Assembly: GCA_026119935.1 (NCBI GenBank)
Contig: JALRMH010000014.1
Coordinates: 620,001-684,000, forward strand
Source of the DNA: Endothia cerciana
Lineage: Eukaryota; Ascomycota; Sordariomycetes; Diaporthales; Cryphonectriaceae
Length of the DNA: 64,000 nucleotides
Direction of reading: 5' to 3'
How positions within the stretch are numbered: the first letter of the stretch is position 1; each line of letters starts with the position of its first letter. The translations under genes and the position numbers were made by a program. Positions 21,767 to 33,223 of the stretch are shown here, one piece after another. The notes under the pieces were generated by a model. The model saw only the letters and a list, made by a program, of their open reading frames with translations, was not told the DNA's origin and did not search any database.

Positions 21767-22734
21767 TTACTCGTCCACCTGGTTATGTTGCAGAAACTTC
21801 CCATGCGTCTCGGGTCCCGCCACAGCAGCGGCAAAGAAAACCGTTCTAGCGCCCGCGTCTATATCTCTCCCCTTGAACCTGCGTATCATGCCTATAATCA
21901 GCGCCAGCCAGCCTGGCAGGCTCTTGTCGAGTCCTGTTGGCTTCAGAAGACCGGGACAGAACGAATTGACGATAACTTCTGAGGGCGACACCATTGCTGA
22001 TAGGCGCCAGACGAAGAGGTTCACGACGAACTTGTTGTCGGAGTAGCGTGATAGGTAGTCGAAGTTTCGCTCGTCGTCCAGATATGCCAACACAGATGTG
22101 CCGGCAGGAACGGGCTTCTTGGCGAAAGAATGTGTCTTGGAATTCCCCGAGCTCACCCAGGTGAGGTGTGTCGGCTGTTTGCGTAGGCCGGCAGTGCGTC
22201 TCAGGAGAGGGAGGAGGGACAGGGAGATCAGAAGGTGGGTGTAGGAGTGGACTATCGCAACCGGGAGTCAGCTACGGCAGGGCCCTGAGCCGAGGAGGCA
22301 TGATTGACTATTGATCATCGACGGTTACTAGGGCAAGCCTTACCTTGGAACGTCCGCTCATGTCCACTTTTGCTCTTGTGGTATTTCAGATCCACTATAC
22401 CGGCGTTGTTCAACAGTACATCTAGCTCCTGGACCTCCGACTTGACCTTTTCGCAGAAGAGTTTCCCAGATTCATAATCCTCCAAGTCGAGCTCGAAGAC
22501 CTCGACCAACGCTTGGGAATTAAACTTATTGACGGCAGGATCTGCCTTGAGAGCAGTGGCAGCGTCGCGGCCGCGAGCAGGAGAGCGGACAGCAAGGATC
22601 AAGCGCGCGGCGCCGAGGACCAGAAATTTCCGTGCGGCTTCGAAGCCTACGCCTGAGTTTCCCCCTGTGATAAGAATCGTCTTTCCTGACACGTCGAGTC
22701 CCGCTGGGCTCGGAGGGATGGTCGGCTGTCCCAT
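21767..22734 (-). CDS. short-chain dehydrogenase/reductase (retinol-dehydrogenase-like)
   Basis: Two exons give 291 residues: 22734-22344 and 22251-21767. The intron is 92 bp (GTAAGG...TAG). The Rossmann cofactor motif is TGGNSGVG (residues 23-30), and NNAG lies at about residues 111-114. The catalytic set is a Ser in TWVSSG (164/165), Tyr200 and Lys204 (YSDNK). Such fungal SDRs use NAD(P) to oxidise alcohols or reduce ketones, often on metabolite cluster substrates. The real substrate is unknown. The ATG at 22734 leaves 17 residues before the first beta-strand. The same frame extends further upstream without an ATG. It shares strand with the methyltransferase and Zn2Cys6 genes on either side. 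Confidence 0.88.
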
Positions 22735-23359
22735 ATTAAAAGAAGCCCAGGGCTGATTGAGAGGTCTTTTGGTACGGCCGAAGATGCGATGACTGCAGCT
22801 GCTTTCTGCCACATATGTTCTCCAGCCGTCTGCCCTAGTTCGAGACGCGATGCCGCGTTATAAAGAGGCCCGAGTCCGCGCATATTGTCCCACATAGTGC
22901 CGGAAGAGAGGGAGAGACAGGAATTGGATTACAAATTGATACCGTGAACCGTCTCGGCCGATGATCCATTTATAAGATGGGTATCACTCTTTAAAAAAGA
23001 ATTCAAAGGGCCGCCGTCGGGTACAATGCTGGTCGTGGCCGTGCTTGTGGTGATTTCTCTCGGCCGACAGGCTCCACAAATATTCAATGTTGGTAATCAT
23101 CCTCTCGGCCGAGTAGATGTTATGGGTATCGCCCATAATAGGTAGCCAAGCACAGCAACAGCAGGCAAATAGAGGCTTCCAGCACGAGCTCATACCCCGC
23201 GGGCCTTCCAGCTCTCGGGACTTTCCCAATACATCACTTGTCTTTCTGAAGCTAGTGGCCACTGGGGGGGGGGGGCGTATCCCTTCTGACCACCGCATGG
23301 CCGCGTGTGGAATGGGCAAAAAAGAATTCCATTGTCGAATACCGCTATTTGGTCGCCCC
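22735..23359. other. dehydrogenase promoter / transcription-factor 3' flank
   Basis: No gene. The interval carries three of the five TCTCGGCCGA words of the window and a run of 12 G (23264-23275). It separates the dehydrogenase start from the end of the Zn2Cys6 gene. Confidence 0.6.
22952..23112 (+). promoter_or_regulatory. three TCTCGGCCGA words upstream of dehydrogenase
   Basis: Identical 10-mers lie at 22952-22961, 23058-23067 and 23103-23112, that is 218 to 378 bases upstream of the dehydrogenase ATG. Each centres on CGGCCG, two abutting inverted CGG half-sites. The third is extended to CTCGGCCGAG. Clustered repetition in a promoter next to a zinc-cluster gene suggests a pathway-specific operator. 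This is inference, not shown. Confidence 0.45.
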
Positions 23360-25817
23360 TCATACAGCGAGAGACCTCGATCCTTGCGCTGGACCAATGT
23401 TTATCTTGGCCCGGATCTCCCTGTGCCGCTGTTGAAGGTCGTTCCAGCTGCTCGGGCCACCACTGAATCTCATTTTTGCACTCCCATCTGGGTTCAAAAA
23501 TATGTCAAACATCTCGTCGAGAAGGTAATTGGCCTTCTGGGGTTCCGGACAGGCAGGACTTTGCTCCAAGTGACAGAGCAAGAGCACGCATGCTTGCAAA
23601 GGCTGGACCCTATTCGGATTAAACCAGCGGTAGGGCCAAAAAGCTGGCAGCCTGGCAAGACGCTGATAATTGGTCAGAAAAGACATACAGTGCTGAGTCA
23701 AATTGAAGCTGAAGAGATCAGTGGATGTATCAGTTACTCTTGTCTCTGAGAACAAAGTGATTGTGGGCGTCACACGCACCTCTCGGAGATTTCGGCAAGT
23801 TCGCTATCGTGGCGGCAATCTAGACCAACGAAGTACACAGAGAATTGCATCGCGACATAGTCCTTGATGAAGCCGAGGCCAATGCGAACATACGCGTTGA
23901 AAACCGTCTCCTCGTGGGGATTGTCATTGTGCACAAGATCCTGCCCTGGATCGTGCGTGACAAGTAGTTGGGTTGAGATTTGCCCGTCCTCGGGCAGGCC
24001 ACGGGCTTTGATTTTGGTAGATCGCGCGTCCAGTCTGTTGAAAAAGCACCTGGTCTTAGCCGCGAGGTCTTGTAAGTCCTCCATAGTCGGGGGCCGCGGG
24101 CCATAGCACCTCTGGACGATGATCCTGAACAGGCAGAACGCCTCAAAGCGGGTGACGTTGAATAACATCGATGATGACGTAACGTGTTCGATCGCAGATT
24201 GGGGATCACTTTGTGAGTTTTTGCACGCGCCCTTTGTCTCGATTCCAGTATCACTGATATCTAGGGGCATCCGCGTGTCATAGAAGTCAGCATGAGGAGA
24301 CATGGGGCTACCAGCAGAGACGGCAGCGAACCCGTCCAGGTACAGGATATGGTACCAAAGACGTCGACACATTTCAGCTTCTACCTCGCTCCGTGATGCG
24401 ATGATCTCCTCCTGATGGAGCCCTAGAGCCCTGGCCGCCAGGAACGATTGCGACACGAGCGACTGCGTATCAAGCAGTTCGTCCACCTCGACATCACACT
24501 CGTGCACCAGCAAGGAGGCTGCGAGGCCATTCAGCGTTGGCAAGTCTGCTTGCCGGGACATGGAGTATGTCTCCTTGAACCTGGACTTAAGAAAAGTTGG
24601 TGATGTGGGAGAACCAGACTCGTACGGGTTGTTCTCGCACGAGGATGTGGAGCATGCCTTCGCTGCAGCTCCACAGAACAACACAGCCCACAGGAGGCAG
24701 AAGAAGGAAGCCTCGTGCACCGCATCCTGCGGCGCAGGCATGTTCCGATCTTGGTGGTCTCGCCCCCAGAAGGCGTTGTAGTCCCTCATCAGGGTCGGGA
24801 CATGGACGATGCAGAGGATGGGCCTCACTGAGAAGAGGAAGGACTGTAGCAGCTCATCGCAGGCTGGTCTAGGCGGAAGATCTCGCAGGGTGTCACAAAG
24901 GTGGGACCACCGTTTCTCATCGAAAGCCGATTGAACCCTCCGCTGCTGGGACTTCTGTAGCAGTCTGTCGTCTCTCTCCTGTTCGTCGACAAGTCAGTGG
25001 TTCGGTTTCCACCATGAACGGGACCGGGGAAGGGGCCGCAAAGGGTGACAGGTAGTCGTGAGACAGCGTTGAATACTTAGGCCGAGCCTGTGTGGCTGTC
25101 TGTTCGCTGTAGAGGTTAAAAAGGAACTGAGGTCGTACCTTGTTGCCACCCAGTGCCCAGAAGGGACCGTTCAGCTGACGCATGGGGAGTCTCTGGCGAG
25201 TATCTTCACAACCCTTCGCGCCTGTCTCAGTGTCTATGGTAGACGTGGAGCTGGGCCCGGATGGCAGACCGACTGCTGCAGATGTGCTAGACCCTTCACC
25301 ACGTAGCACCGGCAAGGGAATCGCATCATGAGTGTCTACTTCTGGCCCAAAGAAGAACACATCGTCTCCACCCTGGAGAGCGGGAAAGTCATTGATGCCG
25401 GACAGGTATGAGCTGTTCAGCTCAAAATCCGGTGTCCACCCCGCGATGGGGTGCTCCAGTGGTAGCGGTGCCGCTGTCGGGAAGGACGGCATCAAGAATG
25501 GATCATGCTGATGTAAAGAGTCAAACGAGGTTCCCCGGGCCTCAGGCGCCAGGATGTGTTCCCGTCCTTGGGACAGCTCCCGCCTGTGCTTGGAGAGGTC
25601 TGACGACGAGGCCCGGGGCCCGTAGGAACACTCGACGTTGAGCTTCCCACATTGGGAGCAGGTGGGCTTCCGTCTATCACACCTCACCTATACCATGCCG
25701 TCCATCTGTCAGCGTCGAAAGGTCGATCGGCCTCCAGCGACACCGTCTTACCTTTCTACGCTTGCAGGAGGCACATGTGGTGGAAGGCCGGGCGCGGGTG
25801 ATACGGCCTTGGCTCAT
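23360..25817 (-). CDS. Zn2Cys6 fungal transcription factor
   Basis: Four exons give about 720 residues: 25817-25752, 25687-25139, 24978-23780 and 23708-23360. The zinc cluster is perfect: C15-X2-C18-X6-C25-X6-C32-X2-C35-X6-C42. It is split by a phase-0 intron (25688-25751) right after CKRRK. A Ser/Pro-rich linker leads to the fungal middle-homology region from about residue 206 (LLQSFLFSVRPILCIVHVPTLMRDY), and the C-terminal part ends with QPLQACVLLL and a helical tail. Intron 2 (24979-25138) is phase-consistent, but the 160 bases remain open almost throughout, so retention plus a frame change is an alternative. Intron 4 uses GTGCGT, a strong branch site (ACTGAT) and TTCAG. The gene diverges from the exporter-like gene across an 896-base shared promoter. 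Confidence 0.87.
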
Positions 25818-26713
25818 AACTACTCTGGATGCCGACCGAGTAAAGGTTCTTGTTTGACGGGACAGACCAGGGCTGGATTCATAGGCGGGTATACGTTGCG
25901 CGCGAGAGGGCTCCTCCTCATCACGGTATGTGTGTGTATGTGGACGCGGTAAGACAAAAGACGAGCCCTGAACGTGGGAGCGCTGCGGTGCGGTGCGGCT
26001 GACAACGTCACCCTACCATAAGCCACTAAGATCTCGCCTCGCATTAATCCTGAAGAAGCCTGAGAAGACGCGGCGCTACAGGGATCCCAGTGCATGCGGC
26101 CCAGCACTGTCCCCCGTAGTAATGTGGGGATACAGCACTGTGGAAGAAGAGGCACAGCCCACACTGATACTGATCGCTGGTTGGACCCGCCCAAGGGAAC
26201 CCGCATCCTGCGTGATTATCAATAAAAAGTTGAGCCAAGGCCGATCGATATTGAACCCCCTTCTAAATAACATACTACATACAAACCATATAGTATGGTA
26301 GGTGCCCACGCGGAATGCTGCACACTACATACACGGTGAGGTGGTGGTTAGGTATCGTCACGGTCAGCACCATACAGCTGAGCTGCCTCACCAACTTATC
26401 CCAGGCCTCACACTCACCCTCTCTTTTCCCCCCCCGCTCTGCCTAGCCCCCTCAGCCAGTTCGTCTACGGTATTGAGCTGCTACTTTCCCCAGGCCCCGA
26501 AGCTCTGACACCGCGGAGTCCCTTCAACCCTCAACCGCTCTATACTTAGTTGGCCCTTCTCATGAGACATGACCAGAGTGTCATAGCCTGTATCTGACCC
26601 TAAAGGCTCAACCCCCCCCCCCCCGACACACACACCCCTTGCTCTCTATTGTCTCGTTTCGTGCCTCAACTCCACGCCTCACGTCGACCGACTTGAGCTC
26701 CGACGCATCCGCG
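25818..26713. promoter_or_regulatory. shared divergent promoter, Zn2Cys6 gene and exporter gene
   Basis: An 896-base non-coding interval lies between two divergently transcribed starts. It holds a run of 13 C (26612-26624) and pyrimidine-rich sequence just before the exporter ATG. No copy of TCTCGGCCGA occurs here. Confidence 0.5.
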
Positions 26714-29700
26714 ATGGCGCCCCACCCGGCCCCGGCCTCGGCCGCTGGGGACGCTCAGAGACATAGCCGCTCTCAGGAGGGTCAATATGCCTCATCTTCA
26801 TCGCAATCCCCGGGCGCACCTGCCCCGGCGGCGACTTTCACGTTGGACGATGACAGGACCAAGAACGATGGGGGCCAGAGCAATACCGCTGCTGGAAAAC
26901 CCGTGGAGGGACCTGGTTTCCTCGGGAGGGTAATGCAGAGGCTGAGCCTCAACCCAATCATATTGATGAGCATGTTCAAGGGCTCCGTGGCACCCGTCAT
27001 ATGCATAGCAATCTATCAAGCCGCCGCGGTCAGGCAGCTTCTGACTACCCTAGTATGTCCGATTCCCTGCCACGCTTTTCCAGTCCTCACGGGACGTTCT
27101 CCAGTGTCTCTTCGGCTGACGGAGGGGAAACCAGGGGTACCTTTCCGCCGTGATATCGGTCTTGTCTCTTGCTCCTCTTCCCCGTGGAAAGTTTATACAG
27201 AACATGGTGTTGAATTTGCTGTCCATGTCAATCGGGGCCGGGATGGCAATGCTGGTCACCTGGTCCTCGGTCCAAGCACGACTCCAGACGTCCAATCTGC
27301 TCGAGATGGAGCAGTATATCGAGGAATATGGTCGAGCTCCGTACAACTCAAGTCAGAGTGCAGTGTGTGGCGTATGGCTGTTCTTCAACATATGGGCTGT
27401 CAACGTCTTTAGGGCCAAGTTTCCAGCCTTCAACCTGCCAGTCATCATCTACAGCATCTTCATAAACATTTCGAGCACCTTTGGGCCCGAATTCCCCACC
27501 GTGGCGAGTGCCGAGGCTTTTATCAAGGAGCTCCTCATCGCCATGCTAATAGGTAACTCCAGGGCCCGATTAAGCTTTGACTTGCCTTGATGCCTCGATA
27601 TGGCAATGCTAATTAGTTTCCAATGCAGGGCTCGCGGTCGGGACAGGCTGCTCTCTGTTCATCTTTCCCGTTTCCACCAGACAGATAGTTGTCAAACAGA
27701 TGGGTGGTGTGCTCGGGCTTTTCAAGAAGGCCATCACGCTTGAGAAGCAATACCTTCAAGGACTGGAAAAGGCTGACATGTTCACCATCGAGGTCACCGA
27801 GACGTCGACTGGTCATCCGGAGGATGAGAAGAAGCACAGCAAGAAGGAAAAAGGACCACCGCTGACGGAAGAGCAGAAGACGGCGATGGCCCTCAGGGGC
27901 GTCCTGACTACCTCTAGGGACTTGATGGGCAAGATATACGCCGATCTCAAATTTGCCAAGCGGGATGTCGCTATCGGGTATTTGACCCCAAAGGATTTTG
28001 GGCACCTTTACGATCTGATACGGGGGTTTATGATCCCCATGACAGGGATCGGCGTCATCATGGACATTTTCCAGGTTCGTTTTTCTCGATATTCCCCCCT
28101 CCCCATTTTTTGGGGGGGGGGTGGATAAGGGTTAGCTTTGTGGCTGAATACTCACTTTTCTCCGCAGAAAGTCGGAAGGGAACGAGGCTGGGACGGCGGT
28201 GAAGGGATGAGTGACGAGAAGCAATACATAAGCGGCTTCATCCGGGACGCTGCTGACAAAGAAGATTCCCAGAGGATCTGGAACGACATCATGCAACAGC
28301 TTCACGAGCCCTTCGAAATCCTCTCTGAGGCCCTACTCGAGGGAATCGATCATGCTGGCATCTTGATTAAGTGTTTCCCGCAACCGAAAGATCAGAAGAA
28401 GGCATCGGCCAAGAAGAAATCCCGCGCTGACGCCGGTGCCGACGCTGATGTGGAGGAGTCGGGTGGTGATCAGCTTCCTGGCGAGGTTGGGTACTCCAAG
28501 GTTATCCAAGAGAAACTGGATCTATTTAACTCGCGAAGAGGCGAGATCCTCCGGATATGGGCGAGGGATAAGGGCTTGTTAAGAGATGGCAAGCTTGAAA
28601 ACTGGCATACGCATAGCGCGCGGCAGTTCGAAAAGCGCCAGAATGACCAGATCCAGCTCTTTGTGGTCCTCTATCTCGAAAAGCTGGTCAGTTGTGCCGT
28701 TTTTCTTCTTCTTTTTTTCTGTCTCGCAGCACCGCAACAGCTGACCACTCCTTGTCGAGAAAGATGCAAGCGACCGGCGAGGCTGTTATGGATTTTGTCG
28801 CGTTCGCTGAAGAGAAACACCGTGACGGTTCGATCAGCAAAAGGCATCTCATCACCCCTAGTCTGCACCGGTTGAGAAAGTGGATGATTAGCATTTTTCA
28901 GGAAGACGACTCCACAGCTGAGGACGCACCCGACATCCTGGAACGTGGCGGCAACGTAGTTTTTGTCGGCGAAGCGTGGCTACACAAGAAAGACCCCGAG
29001 CATCTACCACCGACGAGCGCCTTGGAGAAGGCTGGCAATGGCTTGAGGAACTTCTCTAATTTCATGGGCTCTGCAGAGTCAATATTCGGCCTGAGGGTCG
29101 CCATTGCAACAATGGTCAGTTCCGAAGATAAGATTTCCTTTCTGTGCTGTCTCTGAAGCAAAATCTGTGTTCGGAGATCTTCCTAGACCTGGAGCCTGAT
29201 CGCTAGGTATCAAGTCCTGGCGAGTCTCATGTGGAAGCTCCAGGTGGTACTTGTTTCTTGTTCCCCCTACCCGGAAGAGGTGCAACATTGTCTAACACTT
29301 CAACAGACGGTGGGTATAGTCGCCTTCCTGGAGGCCTCTCAGGTATTTTTCATCGAGCAGCGGATGGTCTGGGCTTTGATTATCATCGCGATTGGCATGA
29401 CACAGAGTAAGTCCGTCGGTCTTCTGAAAGCGGAGGTATTAACAATGTTCTGACTACTAATCCCACCCTGCCACAGCTTCTGGCCAGTCGATATTCGGCT
29501 TCTTTTGCAGAGTTGGGGGCACGGCCATTGCTATGGTCAACTGTTACATCATCTGGTATATCGTTGACTCTAGACTCCCGGGTGTTCTTATTTTTCTTTG
29601 GTTCTTCACATTCATCGAGTATTATTTCTTCTTCAAATATCCTCGATTCACCCCTATGGTGATGATCTGCATCGTCACTCAGGTCAGTAACTACCTTCGA

Positions 29701-31087
29701 ACCCTGCATACTCATCTAATCTGACCAGCTATCACTTGTAGTATCTTATCATCGGCTACGAGTTGCAAACCCAGGCGCTGGGCATCGCCGCATCAACAGC
29801 TAGCGGACAGCGGTATTATCCGTATGACTTAAATCCCAATATGCCTCAACCATTAAATAGTGATCTCGGGGGCTTAGGCAGACTGACTGATCGACGTTGA
29901 CTTAGATTGTACGAGCTTGCCCCGTATCGCCTTGCAACAGTCGCAGGGGGCGCCTTGGTAGCCTTCTTCTGGACAGTCTTTCCCCGGCCTTTGACGGACA
30001 GAACATGGCTTCGGAAGGACTTGAGCGCGACGCTTTATCTGCTAGCCAATTACTCTAGTGTGATCTACACGACTATGAGATCGACTTTGACAGAAGACCT
30101 TGGCTCCACGGATGTTCCAGGCTCTCCGGCCCACAGCCTCTTCAAGGTCAGGCGGAAGTTGTTCGGAAAGTTGTTGCTCCTGATCCCATCGATCCAGGCG
30201 CACACAAATTTTCAGAAGTTTGAGCCAAGTTTGGGGGGCAAGTTTCCCACTGAACAATACCAGGATGTGATCCAGCGGTGTACACGGTAAGTTGCAGGTG
30301 GCCTGCTTTCTTAGTCTCACTTTCCATTTGTCAATTCCGGAGCCTCGTAGCGTGCTGACGTTTCTCCCCTGCCAGATTGATGAATTACTTCACACTCATG
30401 TCCTACGTCTTGACCTATACACCCAAAGGACCCGTCGAAGAATCCGACAGAGCCTGGATGCATGCCCTAGGCGAGGTCCTCGACGACGTAACCCCAGTAC
30501 ACGTGCAGATTCTGTCAACACTTACGCTCCTCTCCAACGCCCTCATGTCCGGCCAGTCTCTTCCCCCGCTCGTGCCCCTGCCGGAGCCCTATGAGTTGAC
30601 GCACCACCTTCTGAGCTATGCCTCTGCCGAGTCCGGACAGACAGGACCACATAACGCGGCCGCTTCGCCATCGTCGCTAGCCTCCGTCCCATCGTTAGGC
30701 CTTCAACGTTCTGAGACTCGCAGGACAGCGGGGCCGGAGGATAGCAGGGACCCACAGCTGGTTAACGAAGTCTATGAGCCGAAGGCGTGGAACTTGTTGG
30801 ATGCGCGCAATATGGAGCAGAAGGGCTACACGGAGTTCGCGGTCCTCCAGGTAGCCTCGACCCTCGTTCTGTCAGAGCTCCATGGCTTGTTGCGGACAAT
30901 CAAGGGGCTGGTGGGCACGGTAGACTTCAGCTTCCGTGTCGAGCACAAGGATCGCAGTGATACAAGCTTGGAGAGCGTAATTAGGATAGGCACATGGGCG
31001 TCGAGGGCCACGATGGCTGAGGCTGAACGTCGCAAGTCTCGGAATGCTGACGCAAATGGTGCCCAGGGAAAGGGCAAAAATGATTAA
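26714..31087 (+). CDS. ArAE/FUSC-type multi-pass membrane transporter (ER transporter 6TM N + DUF2421)
   Basis: Ten exons give about 1183 residues: 26714-27052, 27135-27552, 27629-28074, 28168-28686, 28764-29114, 29307-29406, 29477-29682, 29742-29821, 29906-30286 and 30376-31087. All nine junctions keep frame. Intron 4 ends at AAAG, but a branch site CTGAC lies upstream. The protein has two hydrophobic blocks, exons 1-3 and exons 6-8, separated by a long cytosolic domain. A C-terminal cytosolic domain holds conserved family segments (LYELAPYRLATV; LMNYFTLMSYVLTYTPKGP). This is the fungal 'putative ER transporter, 6TM, N-terminal' plus DUF2421 architecture, related to bacterial aromatic acid and fusaric acid efflux proteins. 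Export of an aromatic or organic acid is likely, but the substrate is unknown. Confidence 0.85.
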
Positions 31088-33209
31088 TGTGGGAAACCTG
31101 GGGGTTGGGGGTGCTATATGAACCACCAGCCCCCAGTAATCTATTTTCATATGATGTATCGCAAACGCGAGATACCAATACCGCATAGCTCTAAAATCTT
31201 TCGTCTACGGATCTGTCAAGTGTAGGCACCCAAAAGCCCAGTCCTGAGTTTCCACCAGATGTTGATTCGGCTGTTCTACTTCCAAGGTTGTTCTACTCAT
31301 TCTCAACTTCACGTCAACCGCGAATCCTGATTACCTCCTGTCCCCGCATCCTTTGGTCGACTCGCAAGGTTCATTTACTAAATAGTGGTTTATGTTCACA
31401 CACCTTGGCATTATAAGCCCCAGACGAATGACAAAAGCCGAGAAGTTGCGACCAGTTCAGTCCACACTCGATATTTACAAGTATCACCGATATCGTTGTA
31501 CCAGGACAGCCAGAAACCACGATCGCCTGAGCCCCCATCACCTAAGCATCTGCTTCAAGACTGAGCGAGTACTGCTGAATATTAAGCTGGGCTTATGCCT
31601 GCGCTATTTCAATCTATCCATAGGCGGTTTGTATGAGATAACAGTGTTTCGGTCTATACACAGCGTCTACGCCCACCTATCTAGGTTCGTAGTACGGTAT
31701 TGACAAGGGTAGCAACCTCATTCTGAATCTTTCCAGCGTACGCGCTGTTCATAGGAGGTCTTGTGCTTGAAATACGTCGCCTTCCTTGGTCGTCAGGCTA
31801 GGAGCGGATGACTTCCTTCCCTAGTGCTCGAGAACGGATCGAGCTCATCTCCTCTGCCATTTGATCTGGTACATTATTCTCTTCTCTGGAACGAGTGAGA
31901 ACAAATTGGGTACCCGAGCCTCACTCAGGCTGCTCTGAAAATTGTCGTAAGACTGACTAGATCCAAGGCTTCACACCTCCGCCGGTGCGGCGTTCAACAA
32001 CTTTGGTCGGAAGTTCAGCAGGTCTGATATCCTCCGACATCGTCCATGTTGAGTACCCAGGCACAGGCAAACTGATGGATCTAGCATATGGGGTTGTCTT
32101 CAGTATGGAATTTCCCTGTGGCGTTGGGCATCTAGCCAGGCTGATATTCTTTTTCGCATGAATAATGCGGCGCCTAATTTACTGGGTGATACATGATGGT
32201 AGCCTCCTCGAAGCCCGAGGCAGGACCATGTACGTCGGCTCGACCACAGTACTAAAGCTCAAGAAATGGGCCGCGGGCCCGTGGAAAAGCGTGTACGCAT
32301 GCGACATAGGTCAACCAAGGCTGAGGCTGAAGCGCCGCAGACGCTCACACGGTATATCTCTTCACGGGCGCCGAACGTCATGGGCGGACAACCATTAGCG
32401 GTCGTTCACGCGTCGTTCACGAGACGATGAGAGGCGCACAATCCACGGTTCAGGATACACGAGGCTCGAGCCGTATTTCCAGATCTACCTCCATACTATA
32501 GCCGGCAGGATGATTATGATCCAAGGAGAAAGGGGGAGGGAGGGAAGAAACTCCTTGCGGCCCACCTGCTTGACTCTTATGGTACTCGCACGCAGGGACA
32601 TCTTAGGGACCAGGTGCATCGGAAGACACTTGGAACGCTGGCAGAATGATAACCTCTACAACACCTTAGAACGGTACTATGGCGAGATCCTTCGTCTTCA
32701 TCGGAACGACGGCCGCCAACGCTTCGACACAAGGTTAAGGATTACCGGCACCTAGGTAGCTGCTAGTTGGTCTGGTCTACCCGCCGCGCCCGTCTGGATT
32801 GCATGAACAGCTGCAGGGCACTGCACTGGACGGGGCGTGATCCAGAGCTGTGGGTCGCTGGTCCGTCCGAGATCGACCTGACCCTACCACAACAATGCGC
32901 AGGATGGAGTCAACGGTCTGTCATCAGTACTTCATGACGGATCATGCTGATGATCCTCCCTGCGAGTGGCGGGCATTCATGCCTCGGCGAGGACTTGATC
33001 CTGTCGAATGCTGCGCACAGGTTGAGATCAGCGATGCTATCTTCTTTTCTTCCCCCCCTCCCCCCAGTTTTCCAGAGGGCCCCCAGCCAGCCGTCTGTTC
33101 CAAGTGTTCCGGAAAGCTTGCACGAATTTGATGTCGTGCCAGTAGAACGGTAATAACTGCATCAGGGCACGCAGGATGACCCAGATAGTGAAAGGGAGAA
33201 AAAGAACCA

Positions 33210-33223
33210 CCCCCCCCCCCCCC
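33210..33223. repeat. C14 homopolymer
   Basis: Fourteen consecutive C in non-coding DNA. It is one of about 18 such tracts in the window. Confidence 0.95.
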
